Assembly (NCBI RefSeq): GCF_050436995.1
Contig: NC_134767.1
Span: 9,362,001 to 9,426,000, forward strand
Direction: 5' to 3'
From: Anticarsia gemmatalis
Lineage: Eukaryota > Arthropoda > Insecta > Lepidoptera > Erebidae
DNA: 64,000 nt
Under the pieces are notes generated by a model. It made no database searches and was not told where the DNA came from. It saw only the letters and a program-made list of their open reading frames with translations. A program made the position numbers and the translations under genes. Position 1 is the stretch's first letter; each line of letters begins with the position of its first letter. Positions 47,918 to 62,532 of this stretch are shown in pieces.

Positions 47918-50900
47918 TAACGACTACAACAGTTATGCGTATAACATATCTATACATATAATATTATTGTTTTAGTACGATTGGGCTTTATATCGTTTGG
48001 GTTTTTTGTATCATATTATAAGATTCATCAACTTTGTGCAATAAGAGTGAGTGGGTGGGCTTTGACATATGTCAAATTGTAAGGCACTTTTCTATATACG
48101 AAAAATGTGGAGCTCTAAAGATGTTATATAACATTGTAATATAATGTTATGTGATGGAAATTGTGGCAACTGATGTAGTAAAATGTTATATAAGGATTGC
48201 TAAACAAATAATCGGGCCGTGTAACATCAAATCGTTAGTAAATGTTCAGGAATCATACGGCTTACGTCGGCTTTAATGATTGAATTACTCGGTTTACCAA
48301 CTTACTGGCTTATGTCTATCGGCTTTTATCGTTCGTACGTGTGTTCTAACGCGGGCCAGACGGACCTATCCAAGCCGAAGGAAGCCAGAAAGTGTTGTAA
48401 TTGTTTCGAATCGGCTTAGTCCTTAGGCTAATGCTGTCAAAATGACAACCATCATCAGCTTAGCCTTACTTCCAACTATGTTGGAGTCGGCTTCCAGTCT
48501 CAACGGATGCAGCTGAATACCAGTATTTTAAATATAGCGACTACCTATTAGACCTCCACAATCGAATTATGTGTATAGCAATCCTAAAATGTTATAACTT
48601 GTTACACGACATGTTATTTAATCTTCTGTGACATGGTATAACATCATTTGTTAGGTTATATAACTTTAAACAACTCATGAAAGGTTGCAAGATGTTATAT
48701 ACCATATTAGAGCATCATACTGTATAAATATGGTACATGACACTAAAGCAATTAAATTGCTTTATCTGATGTATAGAACCGACACCCGCGGGTTTGTTTA
48801 ATTTAATAACTTATTATAAGGGTACATCAGTGTTTCATACAAAAAATTACATCTTGCAGTCTATTTATCCAATGAGAGATGAAAAATAAATCAGTTTTTA
48901 ACAATGTTCTGTCTCTTTCACACTAATATCAATATATCTTAGTGTGAAAGAGAGAAAACAGTTTTCGAAATATAATTTTGTAAAAACTTCTTCATATTTC
49001 ACCCGTACTATGATATTCGAACAATAGCGATATTTATCGCTAATGTACGCGTTGCTATGGCAACAGCGACAGTTTCCAACGGTTATAAAGTAACATAATA
49101 CTCGTAATGCATAGTGACATTGTTCATGAATTCATTCGATTCATAAATACATATTTTATTAAATTTAAACAAGAAATAAGATATGATACCTATTATGGTC
49201 GTCTCGAACGTCAACTTCATGAAAAAGGATAAATATTAATACAATAAAAAAAATGTGTGGCTAATGAATTTCTACACACATTTTAAAAGATCAATCACAG
49301 AAGTAATACCACCTATATGAGATATCTAAAATGAACCACCATTTAAAATTGATTGTTTACTTGCCGAGGTAGGTCGTTCTTTCTTCATAAAACGATTGCT
49401 AAAATGTATATTACTCATGAAGAAAGAAAAAGCTTTGAGTTTTTCAAGTAAATATTAAATTCATCTTTACTTTTGCCTAGTCTTAATACTGTCACTGCCA
49501 AAACGGCCAATCTTACTGACATCGGTCGCCAAATATTGACATGTCATTATTATTCTTATAAAACTGGATTATCTAATACAAAAAATCTTTTGTGAAATAA
49601 AATCACATTACAAAGCGAATATAAAGATACTGAATACATAATTTATGTCTTCAATGTCCAATTAAACGTTTATAAAATGCATTCAATTTGAAACTATCAC
49701 GGAATTAACAAACAATAATCCGGAATTGAATTCGTTCCGGATCTGAGAAATCTAGCTCATTTTACAGATTCGACAGGACAGATTTCGTGCTTAAACTCTC
49801 ATAAATACAGTTCGTAGCTATTCCGGACTGATATTTCCGAAATCAAGACCAGTGAAATAATACTAATACGCTCTTACGAGTGTTAAAAGCAAGATAAGTG
49901 AAATATCAAAGAGGTTTTCAACCGTTTGAACAGACTCGATGCGGTCATGACAACGAAAAATACTATAAAACGACTTACCGCCTTACGTATGTAAATAAAA
50001 TAATATGACAACAAGATCTACGACAACAAGGTTATAAATCTTCATGAATTCTATAATAAATCGTTCTGCTATTGTAAAAAATATTGTCAGTATAAAAAAC
50101 TGAACAAATTTTCTAATCATTATGATGTATACCTATTTCGACATTATTTATCGTGGCCATTCATCTTTAGAATTTAAACGAAACGTTATTTAACGCGTTT
50201 TACGTATAATTAATTGATAGTTTCGAGTCAATTCGAGTCAGTGTGGACCCACCCTTATCTCTCATGTAAATACGTTATCGTGTAACCCCACGATCCAATG
50301 CCAAAAAATAATGAAAAAAAAAACTAATTTTATTAAACAATTAATGTATATTTTAAACAAAACGTAGATTTTTAATATTATATTATTCGTAAGAAAAAAA
50401 CTGGCTGCACGGTGAAATACCGAATTAACAAAAATATTTAAAAAATATGTATTGTAATGTATTTGTTTCGATATTCGCCTGATTATTAACTATATAGTTG
50501 ACGGGCTGTGCCATGTCTTAGAGTAATATGTGTGTATATTGAAATATTCCTTAAATAATTAATATATTAAAAATATACCTTAAAATAATCGGCTAACACG
50601 ACATACGACAGTCCCTTTGTCATACACTTGAGGCCGAAATAAAGTGTAGACAAACGGGATTTTAAATAAATAATAAAAGCTTGAAATTTAAATTTTTTGG
50701 AAAGCGTAAAATTTAAAGTATCGCATAGAATAAGTGTATTTTATCTATCTATAGAAGCAAGAAAAAAATCTAGTTATTTTTTATTTTAAAACACTTGTTT
50801 TACTGCAATCGTTTGATATGTTACCGGGCGTTAGAGTGAGAGAGTAATAGGAAAGGTATATGAGTAAAAGAGATGGAGAAACGTCGCGATTTTTTTATTG

Positions 50901-53759
50901 GTCCTATGCATTTGTTTTGTCTCGAATATTCTATCCTCTCTAATGATATTGTTAAGGTTTATTATTCTTCTGTTCTTAATAAAGATCATACTATGAATTT
51001 GTAGACTAAATGTTTTTATTTGAAAAAGCATTTATTTGAAAATGAAGACATTCCATTTTAATTCTTTATTACGTTATTGCAATATTGATACCTAAGTTTA
51101 AACAGGACTCTTCTTATGTTTAGTGGCTAGTTTAACCCGTTGACCGCCTCGGTCGGCAAATGTCGACATGAATATAGCGTCAAAGGGTTAAGGACTGACC
51201 ACTGTTGCCGATGCGTTGCTTAATGAGAACGCAAGGTGAACTCAATACTTATGTATTACGGTAATTGGTGAAATTGATCACTATCGAAGCATTTTATAGC
51301 AGTTTTTTTGCGTTAAAACAAGTTTTCAAGACCTATTATGAGATATTTCTATAGGTTATTGCGATGATTCTTTTGTATAAAGCAAGTAATGGTTATTAAT
51401 GGATTGATGTTGCTTTATTTTGTTCGTAGTGCGGTCTTTATTAAGGATAATTAATACAAAAAAATAATTCCTATCGTATATTATTAGATTAACGTACATA
51501 TTTCCGTTTAACTTTCCTACTGTGTAGGTGTATTCTATTATAATGATAATTACTATACTATAACGTAAAGATTCCAATCTCGATGATTTTTAATTAAATA
51601 TTACTCCTTAGAATATAAGCGTAGGACGACGTGATCAATTATTTTGTTATTTGGTCGAATAAAAAAGAAGATTTTTCTGTGTATTTTGGTTTGATAGGAC
51701 TGTTTTATTTTATAATATTTGTAAAAATCAGTAAATCTTCTTCGATAATGAAGTTTTTTGCAAAAAAATGTGTTTGGGGAATGTTTTCTTTTTACCAACA
51801 AAATAGTTTTTCACGTCCACATTTATATATATATAAAAACAATGAATAAAATCACCGAATATCCGTCTACTTACTCCCGAAATGTTCAGGTAGTAATTTC
51901 AACTTTATTTCCATTACAATAAGTTTTATATTCGTTTCAAAACCCTGTATTACATAGATCCCTTAGCAAATTAGTCGTTACACTTTGACAGATAATAATA
52001 TCGGCGATTTAACAACTATTATTTAATATTTATATAAGTTATTATATTTAATTTAAAAGAAATAAGCTTTAAATAAATTTAAGTTTAATCGAATGTTGAT
52101 TTTCTCGTATTTATTATTTAATAACAGCGGATAAGTATTACCTGTCAAAAAAAAACTTGAAAAAAAAATTGAAAACAAAATGATATCATTGAAAAAGGCT
52201 GAGGACACAATTTTAAAGATATACAATGTCTTCTTAAACAGGGTAACTTTGGTTTACTGTTGTGTGAATTTTGACTAGGAAACGTTGTTATTCGATTTTT
52301 ACTATCTACAACAAGTACAGTCTTTCCGTAGTTTATACTTCTGTTGTTTTCAAAAACAATGACGACAATTTACGTCAAAATCTAACGCCATCTTAGATGT
52401 CAAACTATGACGTCACAAACCTAGTTTTAACTATATTGTATACTCTTAAACTTTCTAATTACCATTCTTTTTAGTATATAAAACATGAACAATTTTTGTT
52501 TTATAGTTAAATTAATTAATAGTTATAGTAAATAATGTTTTATAGAACACAATATATTTATTTGTACATCTATATGTTTATCGCAATATACATAGTAACG
52601 AGTAGGTACCATTTGATCTGTTGAATGTTTGAACAAATGTAATATAGAAAATAGATAGTTTAAGTGTTATTTCCGACTATAATTTGTAAAACCGATGTTA
52701 AGTGTGGGTACATTATAATGTAACATTATAGTAAAGAATATAGTTCTATGTCATAGCAGCGTTTAGGTGAGATTATTTTGAAGAAAACTTTAAATTTTTC
52801 ATGGTGACCAATTCTTTCGGCCCGATGTGTACTGCCCACCGAATACACGGATGGTGTGCCAATTTTTTTGCCAGTACGTGTACATTGAATTGCTTTGTTT
52901 TATGTTAGTTGGGTTGATGTTTGGTCATCTGATGTATTGTAATCGCAAAAAAAATAGTTTTTAATTGTAATTTATTCGATACAAGAAAACGATGGAGTCT
53001 GCTTTGCACTTGGTTCTTGTGTGACGTCACTGAAGCGAGGAACTTTTTTTTTTCTATATGATCTACATGGATTTTACTATTATATCGATATTAATTTGTA
53101 AAATGAACGACTTGTTGGCTTTCGAAGTTATTTATCGTAACTTTTTGAAAGGTTTCTTTGATATTTTCTTTCTTTGGGAAGATTTTTTGGTTGACAACTA
53201 TAACGAGTTATAAAATGAAGTTGCGAAGACTTCGTCGAAATTCGTCGTTTAATTTTAGTCAAAGACGTTGCGGTCTTTTGTAAGACATACCAAACACATT
53301 TTAATAATTATTATTGAAACATTGGATAAAGATTATATTTTTTTTTCTTTATTAGTATTATTCAGCTTTTTAATCAATGAAAAATAAGTTATGGCTACTA
53401 AAAAACAATTGCTTCACATTTGTTTTTTAAGTCCTAACTTATAAAATGAGAAAAGGTACCTATATGAGTCCTTACCAAAAACAAATTGTTTTTGAAAAAT
53501 CATCTCGTTAATTTGTTTATAGTTGTTATTAGTATGTCAAGTGCAGGGCAGACGATCAATATGTACTACGTTATATCTTCCATTAGACATGTAGTCGCTG
53601 TGAGCTGAATATGCGTATTAAACAATAAATAAATACAATATGAATTTCAATTATATGCGTTTTATTTCAACCGGCTTTTGTAGATTTGTTTTAATTCCTA
53701 GACCACTAATAGAAGTTATTGACTGCTTAGGATTAAAATTGTGCAGTAAAATTTAATTT

Positions 53760-53835
53760 ATCGTTGTCCCGCTGCTGAGCAAGGGTTCCCTCCCAGAATA
53801 GAGGAGAGGTTGGAACTTGAGAGTCAATTGCATGT
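53760..53835 (-). repeat. tRNA-SINE family A, antisense tail fragment
   Basis: GTCCCGCTGCTGAGCAAGGG, then CTCCCAGAATAGAGGAGAGG and TTGGAACTTGAGAGTC. Confidence 0.5.
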
Positions 53836-55749
53836 TGAGGACGTTGAAAAACACAAGGTTACGTTCAATTTTATTTAATTGTACAAATTATTGCAGATCT
53901 AACGGCGATATTATTTGAGGTAAGATCAACGCCATCTAGCTAAAAACAAAATAAACTACTACGATTCTAAGGTTGTTTTTAGTAGATACCTACTAAAAAA
54001 ATACCTGAGGTGAAAAAAATTGACAAGCTTATTCTTAACTGACTTGTTTTTTATTTTTGGCTTTCTTGTAACGCCTTGTTGCTATTTTCAGACGCAGAAA
54101 GTTAAATAGCGCGTGCTAAACAATAGTTACAAAAGTTTCGCAACGCCATCTATCACTTACTTCGTAAAATTATATGACACATTGCTTTTTTGACATATCA
54201 CACAACCCACTAACATCAAATTGCGGGTAGGTTATAATTTTATTTATGATTCGTTAAGTTTACATTATTATTTAGTCTGCTCGTTTTCTCAGGATCACAA
54301 ACATTTAAAGAAGTTTTAGAGTTGAAGTTAAAACTACGACGAGGAAATCGAGAATATCTGAAAACGATTGTCTAGAAGATTGTGTTTGCAACAAAGTCAG
54401 GTAAGCGAAAGCAATAATCATTTTGTAGTTTTGTTCTAAAGATTTACACTAGCGGCCAGTTCGTCGTTCCAGCTTCATTCGGGTTACTTATAGCTAATTC
54501 CTATAAATAAATACATTTTTGATCTTTGCCGTTTATGTAGGACTACTGTAGAAAGATTGTGTCAGAACTTGATTCGAAAGGGAAAAAACTTTCCCTCAGT
54601 AATGACACTATAGAGGCATTATGGTGGGTCTAAGTAAAATGAGTCGAGAATAATTCGTATGACTAAATTATAATTATAATTATTAGCCTCGAACGACCGC
54701 GCTTACGAAGTGATGGTGAAACGATGGAGCCAGGCTCCAGGGCTTCGAAAAACGCAGTTAATTTCTCATCCAAAACCAGAATTTAAAATCTAACAGCGCA
54801 ATGTGTAAGTTCGTAGCCTATAACCTACATGCAAAATCCATTGCTTCTATAATGCGTTTATACGAAATAAAATATGCATCAATAATCTATATTTATCCTT
54901 GAATCATTGTATATTATAAACATTTTAGTGAGATATTCTGTTAGAGCTCGCAACTGACTTATGATTGATGTATCATCGATCAGAAGTTATTTCTATAAAT
55001 CGAGAAACATCTAATATACAGGGTGCTCTGAACTCGATCGTAAATAAATCTTTTTTGTGATTGGAGGCTAAAATTATGTCAAAGTTGTTCAAGTTATATA
55101 GATCTTTGGATTTAAGAAAAATATTATTGAGTTTTTGATAATTAACAACTACTGTGACCAGGCCTTCCCAACAAACTCAATCTTGCTACCGGCCTTACGT
55201 TGCTTCTTGCTTGCACAGTATCACTCAGAGATCCGACCTGCTATCAGTATACTCTCTATTTGAAGTATTTTTTACCACTTTTCAGCTTAGAACTGTCTGC
55301 ACCAAAGGTTCCAGCATACCACGTTTTTATAGCGAAATAATTGACGTAAGATTTTGTACGAGTAAAATCATTATTTTCAGTTAAAATTCCCTGAAAGCAA
55401 TCGCACAACAAACGTTTTATTAAACCTCTTTATTACGACCGTACGAATAATTAAAAGATTTTTACGAACGTCCAAAATGTAAGTACGTCATTGTTTAAAT
55501 AATCACAAGCATGTGACCTATTTTTTGTCCCACATACGAGACTTTACTCTTATAAATAAAATAAAAATCATCCACTGTGCAAAAAATAAAAGAAGTTTCA
55601 ACACGAAACGAATTTCCACATCGTGCATACGTTTTTCCCCACGCTTAATTCAATCCGGGCTCGGTGTGCAAAACGTAATCCTTTATTCAAACAGTGCGAC
55701 AAAAAGATCCAAAAAACTGCTGAACACACGAAAAATTTTCAAATATGGC

Positions 55750-56013
55750 GCTGACCACAGATTACACACGAAATTCGGCATCGATTTCTCTATGCGCATG
55801 TGTGAGTTCCCGCCATATCGTCAGTGCCGCGCTGCCATCCACGCTGACCGCACGCGAACCGTCCCGCGCCCCCGCGACTCAGAAAATGAAATAAAAAAAC
55901 TGTGATCATAACTCAAATTTGACAGTGATACCATTGATTTTCACGTGGTTTTACCAAAATTTGATCCGCAACCACCTGCAAGACGTTCGTGGATCAAACT
56001 CGCATTGTTTTCG
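55750..56013 (+). promoter_or_regulatory. GC-rich patch with splice donor: possible promoter and non-coding first exon
   Basis: A C/G-rich segment (CGCGAACCGTCCCGCGCCCC and neighbours) stands out from AT-rich flanks. It leads to a stretch ending CGCATTGTTTTCG with donor GTAAGA at 56014. This fits a TSS with a 5' UTR exon for a gene to the right, but no coding exon follows within the window that I can support. The 130-codon ORF at 55513-55905 across it has no recognisable domain. Confidence 0.3.
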
Positions 56014-58926
56014 GTAAGATTTCCACTTATTACAAATCAATATATTCGGGAATATAAATTGTGTACAATGAACGTAATATTTTTGAGAGGTTCCTCTCAT
56101 ATTTTTCTGTAAATGTCAATAAGTTTTGCAATTTTTCTTTTGACAGAGACGTATTGTTGCACAACCCTTAATAGTAAAAGAAAATTGGTGTCTTTTCATT
56201 TTGCGCTACTATCGTCAAACATGCTTATCGGGCAAATCCCATGTCACATTAGAACACTCTCATATATTTGCGTCAAATTCCACTCGAATTACAATTGATA
56301 ATAGATTTTTCCTCATGGTATATTTTACCTTACAAATTACTGCTGCACTTTTCCTTGTCATTTCGAACAAACTCTTATGGAAAACAATCGTTCATATTTG
56401 ACTTTATTTTGGAGAAATTCATTGTTATTTTTCAGTTAAAAGAGAATATAATTGTGTGAATTTTCATACATTTTACGGTTTAATTCTCTGTTCTGTTTGT
56501 CTGTTTGTCAAAGTCACAATGAGCTATTTGTTTTGCATCGTACTTACATTATTATTTAACAATGGAGTGATGAAGCTATTTTTAAGTGTGAGGCCCGCTG
56601 ATTGATTTATATGGTGGATTTATTAGTGTACGTTTTGCTGTGGTTAAGCAATCTTTATTGCGGTTGACGTATGGATGGGGTAATCCTTTTTAAGCTCCTA
56701 GAGAATTTTTAAATTGTTGAAGAATTGTCTTTGATTCTCTTTACTCAACTAAGATCGTATTTGCACGTGCAATTTTTCGCATGAATGAGCTTGAAACAAA
56801 GGTGACAAAGCGGCCACCCATCGGTAATCGGTCCGCACTGACTAGTCGTTTACCAACGGATACTGAGAAATTATCAGATTTTATAAACTTGTAAAGCAAC
56901 CTACCACGCGGTCAATCTATAGATGGATTGATAGAAATTCAAGTTGCGCTAGATTTTTTTAGCCTAAATTCCATCTTCAATGTACAAATACAAACTAAAC
57001 TACCATTATCTAGGTACAAAGTAAAATAGTCTTTTCTTCAGACAAAAACAACCTATACCCAATAAAGCTAATATAATTTCATTGCACAAAGAGAAAAAGA
57101 CTGCAAATATGTGCATGGACTTTTAAGCGTAATGTTCAGTAATAGTGTACATAAAACTGTCGTACAAAAACAAATAAGTATAAAAAGTTTTCAAAAGCTT
57201 TTATGCAGCTTTTAACAACAAAAACGAACGAAGCAAATGCAGCTTAAAGCTTTAAGCACAACTAGTTTTAATACAAAAACACTAGTGGTAGTGAGACTGA
57301 CTGCTGAACGAGAGGTCTTCGAATCGATTCTCAAGTCGGGCAAAATGTTATAATATGGTTTTTGTTATTGGTTGGAATAATGGGATAATTAGATCTATTG
57401 GAGTAATGTAAATGGTATATGGGAACAGGCTCGCCCCTAATTGCATGACACTGATGATGATGATATATTTTATACACCTATGCTTATATCCCTGGGTAAA
57501 ATATAGTTTTATAGCAATACAATTTTTTCGTAGCCAAAGAAATATATTTTATCACAATCTTGAGAACGAAAAGCTAAAATTAAATTCTAAAGATAGTCTT
57601 TTAGGGCCTCGTAGCGCTACGGCGTAGAGGGCTCTACGATAAAGGGATTGTCGTAGGCACGAATATAAAATTTTGCTTATGTAAGCACGGGTGCTCGATT
57701 TTGCACCTAAATGGTATTGAAATAGAGTATATTTTTGCTTGATATTCTGTAATAGGTCTGGTTTTAGTTCTTCACGGTTATAAAATTATACCGTTTGTTT
57801 ATTAAGACTTGTTAAAACTATTTCATGTGTCTTTATAAAACTTTGACTGTTTGAAAATGAGGTTGAATAAAATTGGGATTTATTTTGTCGAAATCGAATA
57901 TTTGATATTCAAAATACGGTTCTATGAATTGATAGTTGTACTCAAGTGCAATTATTAAGTTATTAAAAAAAATTAAAATCCTTATTAGTGATAGTGTTAG
58001 CTAAAATTATCATTGTAACATTATGATAAATATTTATACTGTATGTTTCTGAAACCACGAAAATTAAACTCAATAATACTTTCACGTTATTAAAGTATCT
58101 TCTACTAAATCTATCATCCATTAAAAATATTTTTAAATTTATGAATACCTGTCACTGAACTATGCAAAATACACCAATATGACATTGGTAACATTACATT
58201 TGGCAGTAACCAGATTAGTTAGGAACAGAGTCGATAATTAGGATGGTAAGTCCATAATTATACCTCTATCTAAGGAATATCTATGCGGGCAGATCCGCGG
58301 CTCAAAGCTATAGGGTTATCCCCTCACGGAGGCTTTTCTCTTCACAATACCATTTACTTCCGCGTTATTAATCCCTTTTGTCAATCCTCCTTCATTCAAT
58401 ATTTCTCGGAAACTGCCGCACCATCGTTTTCTGCCTTTTGTTATTATATCTTTTATCCATATTGATAACCAAGTTAAACGTATGGTATTGCTTCTTTTTG
58501 GAAAACGTTTTCTATAAATTCCTTGTTATCTGCACCCATATTAATATCATATATACAAAACTCTGTCTGTTTTGTAAAATCTCCGAACAAATTTTCACGA
58601 CATAATATAAAAAGATAGCTTAACACCTGGAATGTCCAAAGACACGCGGGCAAAAACTAGTATACTCTATTATTTTAACAAATTTTATTCGAATCGATTT
58701 CGTATATTTAAATAAAAGTAAATAAATATCATTGGACAACTCACACACGTTCACATAATTCCAAACTAAGCAGAGCTTACATACTTACTTAGTTCTACTA
58801 CTTCTTAAAAGACAAACACACATATATAATATTAGTATGTAATAGTATGTAAATTACAGAAGGCTGTATTATTTAGCCATTGCACTCGGGAGCGTGACGT
58901 TGATTCACACGCTGTACAAATATTTG

Positions 58927-58950
58927 ACACACACACACACACACACACAC
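58927..58950. repeat. (AC)12 microsatellite
   Basis: Twelve uninterrupted AC units. Confidence 0.95.
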
Positions 58951-60498
58951 GTGCGGCTAGTTCGAGTTTCTCGTGTACTTTGTATGTTTGTTATGTTTAC
59001 TGACATAGTTATATAATATGTGGTGCATTAAGGTTTATTTATTTTAGTTATGAAAATACTTTTGTATCTATTTTTTTTTATTATATACTTGGATATTAGT
59101 AATAGCCAAGTGATATATGCATTTGCCTCCCACGTAAATAATCGAAGGTTTAAATCCAATTATTTTTTTAAGTAATGTATGTATGTATTGGCAATAAATG
59201 TTACTTGATATAAAGATGAAAGTTAGGAGCTGACTATTGAATGCTCTTTAAAACAGTCCTTGAAGGGATGCAAAGTCTTCAATGAGAACTTCTCCAGCCC
59301 AATTCTTCCCTTATCACGGAAAGTCTTAGCCAGCTGTGTAACAGAAAGGGGTAAAATCTTTTCGGTTGGATTAGGTTCTATGAGCTATTCAGTTAGTATA
59401 TATTTACCGGGATGAATTGCCTTGAAAAGTATAGGAAATATTCGTACATTTATCCGCGTAGAGCCTCAATGAGGTGAAGTTATACATTTACCAAATTCCT
59501 ACATTTCATACTTAAGAAATATCGATCCAAAGAATGAATGCTATCACACTATAAAAAGAAATTGCAGTTCTTAATAATTGACTTATATAAAGAGACATAC
59601 AAACGTCCACCCCAGTCAGATCTTACGAATAGGTCGACAGTCTCAATGGGTTCAGTCCCGCGACGCGGAAGTAATTAGATCGTTGACCCAAATAAACAAG
59701 ATTGTTCTGAAGATGTCTCTCACTCATGTTTTCACCCAGAAATTGGATTAGGACGAACGTTTCATATTGTGATTCTGAAACTTGAAGGCTGTTTCGAGAA
59801 TTTTTTTTTGTAGTAGGTACATACATACATACTTTGCTCAATAGAAGTCTGATCACAACCATCCATTGTTGGAACAAAACGCTAAAATATATGAATAAAT
59901 ATTTTTCACTTTAATTTTGTTTTTTTTTTATACATACATACATAACATAATCATGCCTTGAATCACCATCATTATTCTCACTGGCGTAGGCAGAGACTGA
60001 CGAAAGTAGTTTTGTTTGTATTTGTACAAAATATTTTTTTTTACGATTCAATATTAGTTTTTCTGAACCCTAAGTTTGTCATTACTTAAACCATAGTGAG
60101 GTTCAGAGGTATTCTATAATAAGAGATTATTTCTTAGTAATAACAAACATACATAACACTACGTTTGATATACCCTAAGTTGTAATTAGAAGAGTATAAA
60201 ATACACCCACATTTTGTTATTAACAATGTTCTACAGTCTGATTTTAAATCTTCAGCACATAAACAAAAAGTCCCAGATGTTTAAAAGTCTCATGTTTAGT
60301 TCCGGGTCTAGAAAATTAAATGTTATTGCATAACAAAGACTTTAAATCAATATAAGTTTTTATGAATATACCACAAAACCGCAACGGAGGTCAATGATTA
60401 AAATTGTTCATTATCTGAGACGCTTTTTTGATAGTATAATATTTTTATAGATAACAATCATAATATTAATCAACTGACTGCCCCGCATATAAAACAAC

Positions 60499-60605
60499 TA
60501 CCTGACCAGCGCTTCGCTTGTGTCACATAACAGAGAATTTTCTACGTTTTTGTAACATTTTTTACTAGTACACTGTTCCTATTCGTCGTGGCGTGATGTT
60601 ATATA
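60499..60605 (-). mobile_element. Family D element, antisense fragment
   Basis: ACTACCTGACCAGCGCTTCG, TTTTTGTAACATTTTTTACT and CTATTCGTCGTGGCGTGATG match one end of 29361-29610; the rest is missing. Confidence 0.6.
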
Positions 60606-61011
60606 GTATGTATAAAAAAATATTTGACATTACATATTCCCATTATCCAACAATAAATACAATTTTGTATCAAGTTGTCAAAAATTTTTATTCTACTGAA
60701 AAAAATATTCACTAAACCAGTAAATAACTACAGAAAACTACACCAATATTAACATACCCAAAATCAAATCTCATTTATTTCCGCTCTAAAACACAAAGTT
60801 TCTTACAATCGCAAACATTGTAACAATCCATTATATTTATACAGTACAACTAAGACTGCTGAGTCAGTGTATCACTCAATATATTATTATATGCCGCAGT
60901 ATGACTTGTCGATTGAAACATGCGTGACTTCGTAAACAAATAGAAAGGAAAGCAAGCTTTAATGCGGAGTGGAATTCGATGGGTGATTGATTTGTTGGTT
61001 ACGGCATTTCT

Positions 61012-61240
61012 GGTCCAGTTACGCTCATCGTTCGGTAAACGATCTGTTGGTTAAACAACCGTTGGCGCGGTCATTCCATAGATGGGTGACGGCATAGTGG
61101 TACTTGAGCTGGGCGTATCCGTGCTTCGAAGGGCACGTTAAAAGTTTCGGGTCTACTAAGATAACAGTCGTTAAGCGTCAAATGCCTCCCCGAGCGGCTT
61201 GAACAACTTTGACACCAGGTTGACCACAATACGATAAGAA
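61012..61240 (+). repeat. 5S-like SINE, sense orientation
   Basis: CGTTCGGTAAACGATCTGTT, TGGTTAAACAACCGTTGGCG, ATAGATGGGTGACGGCATAG and CCGTGCTTCGAAGGGCACGT match 35372-35640. The minus-strand ORF here is the element. Confidence 0.7.
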
Positions 61241-61734
61241 GAAGAAGGAGGTAAGGAAGCAAGCTTTAATGCGGACTGGAAGTCGATGGGTGATTGATTT
61301 GTTAGCTTTAGACTTGCTATTTTGGCTAGCATGATTGAGCTCGTTTGGGCTTAGTTAGCTAAGCTGTCTTAGTTTGTGGTGAACTCTCATGTATTAAAAA
61401 TATGGCAAGCTAAGCTAAACTAACTTATTTTTGCTGGCGATGGGTGTTTAGCTTAATGTCAAATCTCACGTTAAAGGCTTTTAAATTTGAGTTAAATATA
61501 CCTCGAGTCCACGTTAGGTAAGTGCGGGTTGAGGACTTTATATTTCTATAAAAGGTTTTTGTAAAATCTCTAGTACATGCAAGGGCTTAACACGATATTT
61601 TCTAGACTTTCAAAGCAAGTATACTATGAAGAATCTACTTTCTTATTAGCTATTTTCGAAATCGCGTAACCTTAAAAGTTTAAGCCTATCACGAAGTCTT
61701 TTTCATAATACTAGTTGCCAATATGGTGACTCAA

Positions 61735-61845
61735 AAATACCACTATGCGGTCACCCTTCAATGGAATGACCGCGCTAAGGGTTGCTTAACCCACATATCG
61801 ATTACCGCCTCCGACACTGGCTATAGGCACCTTCGCAACTGGCTA
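61735..61845 (-). repeat. 5S-like SINE fragment, antisense
   Basis: ATACCACTATGCGGTCACCC, TGACCGCGCTAAGGGTTGCT and TTCGCAACTGGCTATGGGAA match the 5S-like head in reverse. Confidence 0.65.
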
Positions 61846-62438
61846 TGGGAACAAGGGAAGTTACCAATATGGTAACTATTGTTATGATATTGTTATGCAA
61901 GAAGACTTTTGCACTATTGTGCGTAGGAGAAACTACTAATACGTAGTTTCACAAACCAAAAGAAAGAAACGAACAAACAGTACCGTATAAAATATTAGTG
62001 TGTTCAATGTCATCAAGTCCTCAGTTTATAGCTCTGCGGCAAGTAAACAGATTTAGTGGGGACATAAAACGTATGGAACTGAGACGAGTGCTCCAACTTG
62101 CCGAGCATTGTGTTTTCCTGATTAAAAGTTATATTATTACAATCTTACTTATAAATGCCGTGGAATCTCTAATTAATTGAACAATGCATTAACTCATTCA
62201 CATATTGTAAATTTTTGTTTATTGCCAACAATAAAATTATTTTCATTTTTTCATTTTTCAAATTAGTTGGTACTTGTATCAATCAGAGCTTATACGAATT
62301 TCATTAGTAAAACAGCAAGATCTTTGCCAAGTGTTTTAAAACTTAATGTGTCAGTGTCGTCCAGTCCGAGGAACAGCATTTTAAAGAATTTTAATTCGTC
62401 TACTTCTCACATATCAACTAGCTAAGCTAGTAAGAGGA

Positions 62439-62497
62439 GCAGTGATAGCCGAGTGGTTCAAGTTGGCACCTCCCACGCAAGTGGTCGCAGGTTTGAA

Positions 62498-62500
<3 letters not shown>
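62439..62500 (+). repeat. tRNA-derived SINE head, family A, interrupted at the B box
   Basis: AGCAGTGATAGCCGAGTGGT with GTGGTCGCAGGTTTGAACCC, the same head as 41767. It stops right after the B box, where a 32-T run begins. It is a SINE promoter, not a functional tRNA gene: it lacks a 3' acceptor half. Confidence 0.8.

Positions 62501-62532
<32 letters not shown>

Larger units (their letters stand above)
47047..55500. other. Homer 3' UTR and downstream AT-rich, gene-poor DNA
   Basis: After the second stop the sequence becomes AT-rich. AATAAA occurs at 47689-47694 (about 840 bases past the stop, followed by GT-rich sequence) and at 47778-47783. Beyond 48 kb I see two small MITEs, a TTCCAACTATGTTGGAGTCG repeat (48465-48520), a SINE fragment (53760-53835) and otherwise no exon. 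Short ORFs at 50.8-51.8 kb are AT-rich chance frames. Confidence 0.6.
56014..62438. other. Gene-poor AT-rich stretch
   Basis: No supported exon. It holds 5S-like remnants (56640-56695: GTGGTTAAGCAATC, TATGGATGGGG; 56890-56932: GTAAAGCAACC, GCGGTCAATC), an (AC)12 microsatellite, a decayed tRNA-SINE head (59095-59160), a family D fragment (60499-60605) and 5S-like SINEs near 61 kb. A minus-strand ORF at 59877-59623 ends RVAGLNPLRLSTYS; I do not recognise it. Confidence 0.5.

Noticed and set aside
48900..48960. Inverted CTCTTTCACACTAA motif
   Set aside because: Short arms of about 17 bp in low-complexity sequence; too little to call an element.
55513..55905. 130-codon plus-strand ORF, the longest ATG-started frame in the window
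   Set aside because: No recognisable domain, composition follows the underlying GC change, and it overlaps a likely promoter patch.
59623..59877. 84-codon minus-strand ORF with a protein-like end
   Set aside because: No family recognised, no acceptor or promoter support; the possible GTAAGA donor after it is not enough.
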